Both the position numbers and the translations under genes were made by a program. This document shows, piece after piece, positions 45,190 to 58,400 of a stretch of DNA of 64,000 bases (the stretch's first letter is position 1; the number at the start of each line of letters is the position of its first letter). The stretch is taken from assembly GCF_963678975.1 (NCBI RefSeq), contig NC_089274.1, forward strand, positions 32,855,790-32,919,789, written 5' to 3'. This DNA comes from Dysidea avara (taxonomy: Eukaryota; Porifera; Demospongiae; Dictyoceratida; Dysideidae). The notes beneath the pieces were generated by a model. The model did not search any database, was not told where the DNA came from, and worked only from the letters and a program-made list of their open reading frames with translations.

Positions 45190-46552
45190 TACATTTACTA
45201 CATACACATATACACATGCTGTAAAAGTATGCATCATAGTTGTGTTTGTGCTATATGTCTATATTCATTATTTGTTATGCTTTTTGTAGCTATTATTTTT
45301 ATAGTAATTTGTATATTAAAGGTGTAGTGTACCAAGTGGTATTGTTTGTTTTATAAATGTTTTTGATTTGTGAGAGTATTTCAAGGAATTTATACCATGC
45401 AGGAGGTATTCTGAATAATTCCAAATGTTGTTACGTAGCATGTTTGTCAAAACTTTAATGATATTTTTATGCACTTACAAATATAGTTATTAGTTTGGTG
45501 TAGTTATGTATATTACAATAGAAATTGCTACTTTCATATTGTGTATTACATGATGTACAGTGTACAGGTGCATATCTCATACATACAAAAGTACCATGTA
45601 TACTCTATGTTGCTTCATACTTTAAAGCTAAGTATATAAGATGCATAACATGTAACTCTGATGATAATACATTACCAGGTAAGAGCTCTTATACTGCATG
45701 TTATGTTGTACATGTGCAGTGAAGATATCCAATTTTATATGTGCATAATTATGTTTATCTGTGCAGTGCTATAGTATATCTTGAGTAGATTAACAACTGC
45801 ATGTTACTGTAGATGAGGGCTTGAAATTTGGCTCACCTTTTCACTGTGTATAGCTACTTTAATAAAACATTTGTGTTTTATTATAAGTGCAGCTGTGCCA
45901 TCTCACTATAATTCAAGCACATCAGCTCTTGCACCTTCATGGTTATCACTATTAATTTTATTTAACAAGTCTATCTGTAACTGGGTCTACAAAAGTGCAA
46001 GGCATGTGGGCACATAAAAATTTATCTACATACTTTCATGACTTGTAACATTAATTTTTTGTCATATATGGCCGTGCAATTTTCAGCTGCTATCACACAT
46101 GTAGACGACTTTATAATTACAGAGTTATTAGGTATGATGACCTGTTGTGTGACGGAGCCACATGCCAGGCCCGGTCACAACGACCAGAGATTGTGACAGA
46201 ATCAAACTAATATCTTATAACCCTTTACTCACTGAAGAATCTAGTCTCACAATTATTTAAACAATGACTCCATTGATTATGACCTGGAATTATATTAGCA
46301 ACCCACAAACATGCAGCTATTTGGCTGGTATGCAAGCAAATTTGTGTTTTACTGGTAGTATAAGATTCGTCACAAACAAGAGTCCATAGTAATGCAAACA
46401 CACAACAACAATATAGTATCCATGTTGGTATGACAGTTACTTGTGACTATAGTTACTTTTTATATTCAATATAACAGAAACTGCATGAATGTTAACTACT
46501 AAACAACATCTCACAAACTACAGTATTCACACTGTCATTTGTAAACAGATTC
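45190..46552. other. Intergenic stretch between the two receptor genes
   Basis: No exon, MITE or promoter element is evident. The upstream half probably contains the 3' UTR of gene 1 (ATTAAAG at about 45315, AATAAAAC near 45860). The short ORFs at 45101-45289 and 45525-45722 are not supported. Confidence 0.5.
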
Positions 46553-49500
46553 ATGATGTTCTCCCGATCCACAAGCATCTTATCTGCAGTAATGCTGGTG
46601 TACCTCACAGATGCCATTGTACATTATGTAGTACCTAATGGTCATCATCCTACCTACAATGGCTCACACACTTTACAATATTACATGAATGACATCACCA
46701 AATATTTCACTTCTCATGCAGAATTTTGTTTTTTACCAGGAAAATTTTATCTCAATGATGATTTAGTAATTGCCAATATCACAAATTTTACAATGCATGC
46801 CATTGGTAATAGGAGTATCATTTCATGTGACAATTTCCAGGTAGGAATAATCATCAGCAATGTTTCAAATCTTACACTACATAATATTGCCATTTTCCAA
46901 TGTAGCAAAAATTATAGCCAGCTATCAAATACCTTTCATATCCACTATCGTAACATTCATCCATTTCATTGGATTGCAGCAATCCATGTACACTATTGTG
47001 TACCAGCTACAATAAACAATGTATCAATAATAGTTACTGCTGGGGTGAATGGATTACTTGCTGTCAATGTTGCTATGAATTTGACTAACCTAAAAGTACA
47101 AGTTGATTGTACAGCTCCACCAACCGGCTTACCAGTCACTGATGAAATTTTATTGTATTACTATAACTGGAGAGTGATTAAAAATCACTCAGTAACTGTC
47201 AGCGTAAAAGGTTATGTTTACAAACCTGATGTTTCATGCTCCACAATTTTGTCCCAGTGTGCCATGGATACAGTACTAACACAGTCAGAGTACAATGTTA
47301 ATATCAAAGTACTTAAAAGCATATTTAGTGGCTTGTATAATGCTGCTGTATTGAAATATTATGGAGAATCAATTGATTCTGAAACCAAGGCTCGGAACTA
47401 CCTCACTTTTTCTCGCTGTCAAGTTAGTGGTAACATTGGCAATTCATCTATTTCTCTTCTACAAATAGTCTTTCACAACAATGACTACATTTTCGGAAAC
47501 AAAATAAAGATATACCGAAATCATTACAGTCAAATAAGTATTGCGTATTGTATATTTTTCAACAATACTGACATTAAAGCACTGATTGACATAACTCCAA
47601 TAAACACATTGTCATCAAAAGTTAATACCACCATATCTAATTGCAATTTTTACAACCACCATGTTGCACATGTTCTAAGAGTAGTCAGTAGAGTACAAAC
47701 TTTGTTGCAGTTCTCGCATCTCACAACCATATCATCCAGCAATATATCATTTAACATCATAAAAAATGGTGTAAACCTAATCCTATCAACAAATGGAATA
47801 CTGATCTTTTCAAAATCTGTCATAATTAGAAACAACACATATTTCACCTCAGTTATTAAAGTACGGTTCACTGTGCTGAAATTTAGTGGACATTGTCAAA
47901 TATTTGGCAATCAGGTTAAATATATTTTTACAGGCCTCGAGGGTTCATATTACCTATTAAATGAAAATTCCATAGTAAACGTTACTCAAAATCTGTTGTA
48001 TGCTGTTATACAGCACAGATTGGCATATGATGAAAATGATCAAATTGTATGCATTTTTCAATTTTTAAGTAAGGAAGGTAACCTTGATAAAGTGGTAACA
48101 ATGAATGAAACTCTGAATTATGCCATTGTTTGGTTTGAAAATAGATTTACCGCTCCTTCACACTTATCTCATAGCCTCTTTGATAACTGCACATGGTTAA
48201 CTGATACAGCCTTTGATACATCTACAGCACAAGAAGTTTTTGGCAAAATTATGTCAATAAAGAATAAAGCTATTGGTGAAGATCGTATAGGCATAATTCC
48301 TTCATATATTTGTCACTGTACAAATTCCAGTCATTACAATTGTTCCTCACATGAAATAGGTGCAATATATCCTGGCCAAACTTTGAGAGTCAGATTTATT
48401 ATGCCCAATTTACAGCCCACACCATACATCTCTACTAGATTAACAGTTGTATCTAGAAACCGGCCAAGAGAAGGCTGTGATATAACTGAAGGCAGTGAAA
48501 TATCACAATCACATGATCATCATGGTTGCAACGAGTACAACTACACAGTCTGGTCTAACTTGGACAAGTGTGAGTTGTATTTAGAGTCAGACGACAGTAC
48601 AGAATTATTTTATGTTCACCTTAAGTCTTGTCCATTAGGATTCTCATTGCAAAAACAGTGTTCTTTAGATCCAGTATTAGCATCTTACCGTGGGCTTTCC
48701 ATTACTTCTTACAACATAGACGACGAAACTATTGTACGTCCTGCTAACAGTTATATATCTGCAGATATTGTCAATGATTTGTATGTATATCATGTTTCTC
48801 CGAGGTGTCCATTTGATTATTGCCTACCTCACCCAACAAACCTTGATCTGTCTAATCCTAACGCACAGTGTCAGTTTGATAGAGGTGGTGTGTTGTGTGG
48901 ACAATGTCCAGAAGGTCTCAGTAGTATGTTTGGCTCATCTCAATGTAAACGTTGCTCAAATGGTTATGTGTTTATTATTGTACCAATAGCTATTGCAGGT
49001 GTTGTAGTGGTGTTGATGTTGTTCATATTCAATCTCACTGTTGCTAATGGTTCTGTCAACACCTTCATTTTCTACATCAACATCATAACTATAAACTTTT
49101 CTGTTTTCTTCCCTGAGTGTGAATCGTTGATTGTCCGCATACTGATTTCAGTTTCCAATTTAGATTTGGGTGTACAAACATGCTTTTATGATGGTATGGA
49201 CAGCTATGCCAAAATGTGGTTTTACTTGACTCTCCCACTTTATCTCATTATCATTGCTTTGTTGTTGATTATAGGGAGTCGATATTCAACAAAAATACAA
49301 CGGCTGACTGCACACAATGCCTTACCAGTTCTTGCAACTATCTTCCTACTAGCTTATACAAAAGCTTTACTAACTGTGTGTAGCGTTTTGTTCCTTTATT
49401 GTAAGATCACTCATCTTCCAAGTGGACATACTACAGTAATGTGGTCAGTAGACACAGGTGTCCCATTTTTTGGTGTAAAATTTACTATACTGTTTGTTGT

Positions 49501-50128
49501 GTGCTTGCTAATTTTCCTAATAATGCTACCATTCAACTTTATTCTTTTATTTAACAGAAAATTGTCTTGGTGCAAATGGATCAATACATTTAAACCTTTG
49601 CTTGATGCATACCTTGGTCCATACAAGGACAAGTATTCTTACTGGACTGGTTTACAGCTTTTAATCAGAGCTATTTTCCTTGGCTTATCAGCATGTCATC
49701 AAGATGTTAGCTTAACAAGTGGCATAATTATTCTAGGGAGTTTATTGTGTGTTCAAGGCGTCGTACATCCATTTAAGAGCAGGTTCATGAACATTCAGGA
49801 ATCTCTGGTGTCACTTAACCTATTAGCAGTACATGTCACTGCACTGCATAATAATGGAAATAATAGATTTGAGCTGTTCATTACAAAGTCACTCATATAT
49901 TCAGTGTTTGCATATTATCTTGTGTTCATTATCTGCCATTGTGTAATGTCAAGGTGTGGCACTACCATTAAGCAAATGTGTAATCTGGTTGTTAAGATGG
50001 TGAAGACAGGAGTAATGAAACAAAGTGACGCTGAATTTATAAACATGAAAGAGTATAAATGTGAAATTCCAGATGTTGCATATGATTATCAACAATTTCA
50101 AGAGCCCCTTGTAGCACTAACTGACTAA
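46553..50128 (+). CDS. Beta-helix-like ectodomain, multi-TM receptor-like protein 2
   Basis: A 1191-residue intronless ORF, diverged paralogue of the previous gene. The signal peptide is about residues 1-22 (SILSAVMLVYLTDAIVHY). The long Asn-rich ectodomain (about 25-690) is beta-rich with repeating I..SN.SNLTLHNI-type strands but lacks the clear GGG rungs of protein 1. The Cys stalk contains LKSCPLGFSLQKQCSLDP, RCPFDYCLP and GGVLCGQCPEGLSSMFGSSQ then CKRC (about 690-803), equivalent to ILCGKC..SECGKC of protein 1. Seven or so TM helices follow from VFIIVPIAIAGVVVVLMLF; between helices is LDAYLGPYKDKYSYWTGLQL (about 1017-1036), the counterpart of EFYSCYRPNFQWYASFYFFY in protein 1. Short cytoplasmic tail. 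Same strand and 1.36 kb downstream, so a tandem duplicate. Function unknown; a sensing or adhesion role is inference. Confidence 0.8.
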   Translation: MMFSRSTSILSAVMLVYLTDAIVHYVVPNGHHPTYNGSHTLQYYMNDITKYFTSHAEFCFLPGKFYLNDDLVIANITNFTMHAIGNRSIISCDNFQVGIIISNVSNLTLHNIAIFQCSKNYSQLSNTFHIHYRNIHPFHWIAAIHVHYCVPATINNVSIIVTAGVNGLLAVNVAMNLTNLKVQVDCTAPPTGLPVTDEILLYYYNWRVIKNHSVTVSVKGYVYKPDVSCSTILSQCAMDTVLTQSEYNVNIKVLKSIFSGLYNAAVLKYYGESIDSETKARNYLTFSRCQVSGNIGNSSISLLQIVFHNNDYIFGNKIKIYRNHYSQISIAYCIFFNNTDIKALIDITPINTLSSKVNTTISNCNFYNHHVAHVLRVVSRVQTLLQFSHLTTISSSNISFNIIKNGVNLILSTNGILIFSKSVIIRNNTYFTSVIKVRFTVLKFSGHCQIFGNQVKYIFTGLEGSYYLLNENSIVNVTQNLLYAVIQHRLAYDENDQIVCIFQFLSKEGNLDKVVTMNETLNYAIVWFENRFTAPSHLSHSLFDNCTWLTDTAFDTSTAQEVFGKIMSIKNKAIGEDRIGIIPSYICHCTNSSHYNCSSHEIGAIYPGQTLRVRFIMPNLQPTPYISTRLTVVSRNRPREGCDITEGSEISQSHDHHGCNEYNYTVWSNLDKCELYLESDDSTELFYVHLKSCPLGFSLQKQCSLDPVLASYRGLSITSYNIDDETIVRPANSYISADIVNDLYVYHVSPRCPFDYCLPHPTNLDLSNPNAQCQFDRGGVLCGQCPEGLSSMFGSSQCKRCSNGYVFIIVPIAIAGVVVVLMLFIFNLTVANGSVNTFIFYINIITINFSVFFPECESLIVRILISVSNLDLGVQTCFYDGMDSYAKMWFYLTLPLYLIIIALLLIIGSRYSTKIQRLTAHNALPVLATIFLLAYTKALLTVCSVLFLYCKITHLPSGHTTVMWSVDTGVPFFGVKFTILFVVCLLIFLIMLPFNFILLFNRKLSWCKWINTFKPLLDAYLGPYKDKYSYWTGLQLLIRAIFLGLSACHQDVSLTSGIIILGSLLCVQGVVHPFKSRFMNIQESLVSLNLLAVHVTALHNNGNNRFELFITKSLIYSVFAYYLVFIICHCVMSRCGTTIKQMCNLVVKMVKTGVMKQSDAEFINMKEYKCEIPDVAYDYQQFQEPLVALTD

Positions 50129-52476
50129 ACCGGCAAGATTGTTTTACTTTATGTACTGATGTACAATTGTGTATACTTTGATTCAGTAATATTTTTACTT
50201 ACACTGCATCGTGAAACTGTTGTAAGTAACTGTTGTGCTAAATGCAGCATTATCATATTTTAATATTTAGGACAACATGCATCATTAAGCTATATCATGT
50301 ATCATTAAGCTACATCTGTTACCCGCAAATTATCCAGGGACTCACCAACTGTACTGATTAATCAATCATTTCTCAGGGCCAATAAAAAGGCGCATGAACT
50401 AATGTGTTAGACAGTGATAGAGAATGTTTTGATATTTTAAGGTTTTTATAGTATTTGTTCTAGAACCTGTACTCTCTCAGGCGTCGTATTGGGTAAGGAC
50501 AAACATATATATTTGTGGATTTTTTCTAGTCACATGCATATGGGTCATTCATATAGCTAGCCTAGCAGTACCAGATTATTCGAACAGTTTATATGTGCTC
50601 AATATATTTATTGCTGGTCTTATATCCAGGAATTAGCTACACTTTGGTATTAATTTTTCCACAGAAGGGTAACTAAGGTGAGCACAAAAGGCAAAAAGCC
50701 TATAGGTTTATCACTTACAAAAACACAAGATACAAAAAAGCCGAAACAACAAATACTACTATACACCTGTACATGCACATCAGTTACAAAATGGTTAAAC
50801 TTTGATCACATAATAACATGATCAGTTGTCTTAAAGGGAATCGATGGTGTACAGAGAGTATACATAATTTCAGAAATACTGTTAACAAAAACAGAACCTA
50901 TAAGAGTTAATTGTAGAATGCTTGCACGTAAAGAGAATTGACAAGAATGGATCTATGAAGTAGAAGTATTGGAAAATGTGAATAGCTATCAGATGGTGGA
51001 ACATATCACACATGGTGATTATTGTTAGATACTCTGGAAAGTGCATAGTATGGCCAACAGAGCTTGTGACAGGCCAGGACTTCGATGTGACTATGACAGT
51101 TGTACCTAATGTCACATACTCAACAATTTTGAATTGTCTCCTGTAAAAATTTTCTCCCATACATTTAAAAAAATTTAAAAAGCAGAAATGGCTATTGAAA
51201 TTGTAATTGGTTCTAGATATTGGTTGTACGTATTTAAATCTCAGTGACCTTTACATGCCTGTGGTAAGCAAAGATGCTAATTATTATATACATATATACA
51301 TCAGGATACAGTGGTGTGTAAACGCATATGAAGTAAGTAGATTAATTAGCAACTTCATACTTAGTAAAGTAGAAAACTGAAGTGGAGGTGACACAACAGT
51401 ACCAGGGTGAAATAGAGTTTTTAATTATGTCATTGTAATGCCAACTTTGAGTGGTTGATACTTTTGAGTTGGTTGCACAACCATCAGACAGTAGTTGTGT
51501 AGCAGAAAATTGCTAACATAGTAACTGCCCCACTTTTAAGCAAGCATTATTTAACATATATCTGACAGCATATATATTTTAAAGTTTCAAAGTCCTTTTG
51601 CATACATTGTAAGTCTTTACAAAGAATTCAGTTTTTGTATGCTAGCTACAGTGACAGCAACAGCTAATATCTTGATAGTTATTCAGATATTGCTACTGTA
51701 TGTACATTCTACAAGCCAAGGGTGGATTGTTTTGTGAGTGATTACAGCATAAACTGAAGATCTAAGTATGTATGCAAGATCTCGTGATTAGTTTGTGGCT
51801 GGTGTTATCATTTAGATGACTAAAGTCTGGCAAGTCAATTCATGATTTGCCTAGCTTTCCTATATATATATATATTATATATATATTATATATATGCCTT
51901 TAAGGCAAGTCATTTTTCCATTAAATTAAATGTGCTAGCTATGTTATAACACTAGAAAGAATGGATTCAGGGGGAGGGTGCACCAGGGTAGTATATGGAG
52001 CTGTTCCCTACATAATTTCAGGGATAAAATTTTGTCTCTGATACAGAGTATTGTAAACCATAGGGTAATATAAAAATCATGATTTCCAAGTGGTCTGCAT
52101 TGAACACAAGTTGTATAGGGATCTGTGACAGTCATTAGTAGTAGTTAGTTATGAGCCTACAGTATATTGTCATAGCAGAATGGTATACAAAGGACCAAGT
52201 TTATTTACAAACAATTTCTGGTATGCTTAGTGTGCCCATGAGATGCTGCTACAAATGGAAGTTTTCATGCTCAGCAAAAGCTGTGCAAGATTATTAACAA
52301 CATTGAAATGACTGTACGTGTATTTGAGCATTCTAGTAGAGCATCTTTGTACTTGGGGGAGGGCATGATCCGCAACTACAAGAAAATCCAGAAACAATAG
52401 AAGACAGAAATATCAAAGCAGCAATAATGCCTTAATGTACATGCATGTGTGAATTGTATAGACTTGTGTGATCATG
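50129..52476. other. Gene-free stretch downstream of receptor gene 2
   Basis: No exon could be supported; ORFs at 50882-51160 and 51944-52135 lack domains. It contains a (TA)n tract at about 51860-51895 and one decayed ACTCTAATAGAGCA motif near 52328-52343. The left part would hold the 3' UTR of receptor gene 2. Confidence 0.5.
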
Positions 52477-55400
52477 TCAACAAAATTTAACACTATTCTT
52501 CATGTCAGTAGCTAACTCCCTAGTGGCCAGTGTTCCATGAGATTCCATGATGTCTAAGAGTAGGTGAAAACTATGCACATATCCTCCCTTTAAATGACTC
52601 GAGATGTGACCAAGCAGTTCTTTAACTTTGTCTGAAGCTTTAGTTTTGGAAAGAATATCCTTTTCCTCATCAAAATCAATGATACTTTCTTTTGTAATGT
52701 GTGGCAGTAATCTATCTATGTTTGAGATTAATGAAATCATCTTGGGGTAGTACTCCAACAATACTTTGTATTCTTTAGCTGGTGGCATTACGGATGATGT
52801 TGCAGACTTAGGTTCAACTACATTAGATTCTACATAACAACACAATAGGTACTGTATAACACCCTATGTAGATAAATATGCACATACTGTAGATCAAGTG
52901 TTAGTTTTCTGAATAAACTGGATGTTGCATGAAATTCAAACACGCACTTTTTTTCTTGCAAATATCAAGAAAACTAGTGTACCATACAAACATGTGATTC
53001 TCATGCATATGTAGCTCTGCAATTCCATAGTAAATATTATGAGGAGTTCCATGCCTGGAAGAGCAGTCCACATACCAAATTTCAAGAAGATAACAAGTGA
53101 CCAAAGTTTAGGGATTTTTCATAGGTTTTTAAATGCTTACTACATAAATTAAACACAAATGCATCCATCTGATTGAGTTGAAATTGGCACACCTATAAGG
53201 ATCCAAAGATGAATTCCAATACCAAGTTTTGTGTAAATTCAATAAAAATTTTAAAGTAATGATCTGTGTAAAGAAGACCAATTGTTTAGTTACGATTGGT
53301 CATTCTTTGTGTGATGTTTGATGTCATCTATTCACAATAACATCACTACAGCCATTTCTTAGCTGCCACTTTTGATTTTACTTTAATAGCTTTGGGAGCC
53401 ATATACAATTGTTCACAGCTTGCATTGATATTATTATCATTGGTTGTTGAGTATAATATACGTATGACTGCAAACATGATATGCTAATGTCTTTTTGACT
53501 ATACAAGTAGACAAAAAAGTTTGGAATTTTCAACTAGAGTAGGGACCATAGCAGATCGATAAAAGGTACTGAAACAAGCTGGAGTAGTGCATCATATTAA
53601 TCACAGTAAAACATTATTATCCCTACTGTGCTCAAGATTCCCTAATGGAAATGCACAGGAGGGATAGCTATAGCTAACACTCCTTATTGTTTTACTGTGA
53701 TTGAATATTATGCACTTCTCCAGCTTGTTTCAGTACTTTTAATCGATGTGCTATGGTCCCTACTGTAGTTGAAAATTGCAAATTTTGTACACTTGTTTGT
53801 TAACTTTTTGTAAATTAAGACTGGTGAACCCACGCATACTGCAAAAGAAATGGTGCCGCACGCTCCAGCTATAAATTATTGTCTGAAAAGTGAAGTATCC
53901 AATATGCTTCGTTGTCAGCTATGTTAGCCCTGCCTGTTACACAGCATTACAAATCAAGAACTGTTCAAAAAGCACCTCTGCAATCAAAGTAGCCACTAAG
54001 AAAAATATGGACAATTTCCATTACGAAGGGAAGCCATCACGTGCTACTGCCAAATCGACACTTTTCGCTGTCAACAAAGATGAATGGTACACAAAGAGGA
54101 CACTGGTAAGTCCATGAAGAATGCATTGTGCGTACTGCGGTATGCCAAAAGGCACCCTCTCGGGTCAAAGTGACATCAAACAGTGAAAAAAATCAAGCCT
54201 GTAGCCTTAGCCATTATCGAGTTACGCTTGTCTGAAGGCATCAGTCAGTTACTCAGTCAGTCAGTCACTCGGTCAGTAGAAAATTCCGTTTAATATATAT
54301 TTTAAAATTCCGTAGCAACTTGTTGAAAGCATTTCGGGTCAATCTGAAGACTTGCTTGGGCTTAGTTTTGCCTAACCAATACTGCCTCATCGTCGTCAGG
54401 GAAAAGTGAGGTTGGTTTTTGGGTGATATTTTCATGGGCCACATCCACTCCTTTGTGGTCCCTACTATACAGTACTATCATACTGTATAATAGTAACAAC
54501 TTTTTAATGTCAAATGTGTGGGATACACAAAAGCCTTCATAGTTCATCATCAGAATTGTACTTCCTGTGGTGTGCCAAAATTTGGGCTAAAATGACAATA
54601 GAATGTGAAAAATTAAGCCTGTAGTGCGATGTATTTGTTATTGAGCCACACCTGTCTGACAGCAACAAATAGTTATAGTTTGACAGTTAGTAAAAAAATT
54701 CTGTTAAGGACATAATGTATTTTGGGAATATAAGTGATATATATATATATATTATATATATATATATATTGGGTCTGGCATTTATAAACAAGCCTTCAGG
54801 CTTGGGGTATTTTAGTGTGTACAGGTGTAGGATGGCAATGAATAAAGTAGCAGTGTGAATGTTTATTTGTAATCCACTAACAGAAATTTCACTTCTGACA
54901 ATAAAGCATGAGGTGATGCACATTTTATCACACTCTATCTAGTATAATACATGACGCAATTCAACATAGCTAACAAACAGTAAGTGATAAAACTTCAGAA
55001 AAAAGCATTACTTGCTACAATTTATTGCTAAGGAAAAACATACCAGTATAGTGTTCACTCTTATATGTACATATACAATTGACTATGGAGTACATGCATT
55101 GATGTACACAAGAAAGCACACATTATACACTAAAGTTACAGACATATACGTATTACCAAGGACAAGGGGTCTCCACATTGCAGCTGGTGCACTAGTTGTA
55201 GTAAACACATCATCTAGCCTCTTGTAACTTGACAATACTGGTAAGCATAATGCTTTGTCAAGGTAGCGTCCCCATACATAAATCTGTTTGTAATATTGTA
55301 CATAATCTTTATATGTGCTATACCAATAGTCAGTGTTGGGCAAGTTACTTTTAAAAGTAACTAGTTACATATTACTTGCAACTGAACTATTTAGTTACAG

Positions 55401-58400
55401 TTACATATTACTCATAAAATAAAGTAACTACAATAATATTACATATTATATTACTTTGTGTCCACAGCCTTAAGCTGTCACGTGTGAAACTACCACCCTA
55501 TCACGTGACATGATTGCATTGTTGGACAATGTGCAAATCTTGGTTATAAGTAAGAAGTTGGTGAATAAGCTTCATTCAGTAGGCTTCATTACTTCGTGCA
55601 TTACTCAGTGGACCACTAACGAGATTAGTAACTTCGTTACTTGTAGTAATAATATTACGTAATATTAGATTCGTTACAGTAACTATATTACTTAGGTAAC
55701 GCGTTACATTTGTAAGTAAAGTAACCTGAGTTATATTACCTGTTTTTATAGCGTATTTTGTTATATTACGTAGTTACCACAGAAGTAATAATATTACGTA
55801 ATGCGTTACTTTTATAACACGTTACTCCCAACACTGCCAATAGTGAATATAGTATACTGTATAGTAAGTTTCAGTATACTACATTAATAGATAACTCAAA
55901 TGGTAATTAATTTTGTATTAAGTAACAAATGTGCTGTCTGAAAGGAGGTTGGAAGTATTCAAGCACCACTTACATCATTACATGATTGTGCTTGGAATTT
56001 CACATGAGCATCAATAGTCACAAACAGACAGTGGGGCTCATCAGATACTCAGATTGTGCTTTGTGTAAGCATTAAGGTAATACACTTTGTTTTGCAATTA
56101 GTTTCTAGGCAAAATCTATAACCTATTTCATTAGTACTAACAAGTTCTCTAATGATGCCACACTTTATTACATCATCCACACTTTATTACATCATCCACA
56201 CTTTATTACATCATCCACAGTTTAATCAAAGAGAACAGACTTTCTGTGTAACATATTTAAATGGCACTTTTAATTGTTTCGACCTCCTCTGGAGCTGTCC
56301 CCCATACAAATGAAACATGTAGTGATGCACTTAATAATAATAATATAGTTAGCAAAATACTATGGCTTATATGGTCAGTAGTAACGGTGATGTGAAATCT
56401 CTAGTGTAGTCTCATAAAAGTTGCTACGGGGTCAGAGTTCGCAATGTTTTACAGAAAAGGGTGAGGACAAAATGCATATTCTATTGCATAAGCAGTATAC
56501 CTTGTCACAGCAAAAGCGTCTTGTGCACTTTTACATAAATTTATTTACAGTCTATCTTCCAATATGTTTTCTTTGCATGAACGCATACATTTTTGCCTTC
56601 AATTTTAACATCTCATTGTACACCCTAGACTGCATGTGGTCTACAGTACAAGTTACATACACTTTCATTAGATGTACAGGCAGCCGAATGAGCACCATCA
56701 TTAGAAATAGTAGCAGCAATATCAACAAATCTGAAATTAAGAAATTATATTATTAATAAAGTGCATGCACATGCATACTGCATACATATGTATCATTATA
56801 ATCATATATAGTAGCATTTAATTGTAAAAATCACTAAGATTTATGATTTAAAAAATTCCTAGAAGTGACTCTGTGCACCTATTGACCTCCCTAAATGATT
56901 TCCAACTTGTACTGGCACAGTACTGCAGGTTGTAGTTCCAATTCCTAACTGTCCATATTCATTATGTCCCCAAGAGTATAACTTTCCATCTTTTGTCAGT
57001 GCCAGTACATGATAGGAGCCACCAATAATCTGTAGATAAAACCAAACACAAACAGTTATAATGTAAACAAACAACTTAGTATTTATTAGAAGTTTAAACA
57101 GTTTTAAAGCAGTTAATGTTGAGATGAAGTAGGTATAGAATAAGGATAGGTGCACCCACCACTCATGCATTAGAATTTTGGCATGAAGAAATATTAGCTC
57201 AACCTTGTTCTTTAGGTGCGGAGTAATGTTGACGTAACTTCAGTCTTGTGGTGTGAAGTACATGGGTTGGAGTGTCAAATCTGTGCTCTTTACAAATCTC
57301 ATTATTCATACGAGTTTAACAAATTTTTTCTACTGTGCTAGAAAAAAGAAAGAGGACAAAGGCATCACAGAAGAAGGGCACAAGCCCAAAGAGAACTTGC
57401 AGCAGTACAGCAGCAGAGGAAATGCCACAAGGTACTGGCAATGCTACACAACAGGAGAAGGAGATCCCATTAACTGATACTTGTTGAATGGACCCACCAC
57501 TCTACAGAGTGCTACTTCTTTATCAATGTATTTGTTCACAACAGCAGGATTTTGTAGGGCTCTTTGCAAATTTTTCCTTGCAGACTTGAGTTTCATGCTG
57601 GAGATGTCCAATACTAAAGTCTTTAGCGATCCATCTAGAAAGTAATGGGTGAGTTATTGGTTAGGATGGTGTGACAATGTTGCTTGCCAAATGTCAGGAT
57701 GTAAAGGAGTTTGGATCATACATTTAGTCAAGCACTTAAAGGAACTTGAGGGGTTGCAGGTGTGTTTTGGAGGTTTTTGGTAACCAAAATGTGTAGAAGA
57801 GGGTAGTTGCTTCAGGTGGATCATGTTGAGTTGGGGAGCCTTGATGCAGAAATATGATTGCCAGGATCCTAACTGCATTCAACAGATTTTTGGTACAAGC
57901 TCAAGCAGTGCTTGCATCTGCATGCTGAAGATTTTCCTTCAACTGAAAAGCTTCTATGCCATAGAGTGATATCTGTGTCAGCCCACTTAAAGAAGCCTGA
58001 ATGCAAGGGGTGTGGGGGAGAATGTGTTCCTTACATTTAGTTACCTGCTTGCATTGGGACTAGGGTTGAGCGATACTGCCATTTTAGTATCACGATCGAT
58101 AATAAAGTCACTATTCACGATACTGAATAGTTCACGATACTTACAAATAAGTCAATCATAGCTGGTGCTACATAGCATATTGCTCAGCATTCCTGCAGGA
58201 AGTCCTTATAGGTGATAGCAAACTAGCCACTATCATCCTTGTTTACAATAACAGTTATTGTAACACATGCTTTGAGGTTGTTATGGTGTTCACACCTCTC
58301 TGCAGGGGAAACCAGATGGGTGGACTTTATCATTTACAAGGATTCTTAGCCTAGTACTGCATAACAAATGGATTTTTAATGACAGTAATGTACAGGTATG

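Noticed and set aside
57253-57878. Small Lys/Gln-rich ORF (plus) and 74-codon ORF (minus)
   Set aside because: No domain, in an intron of the RCC1-CARD gene within probable retroelement debris.
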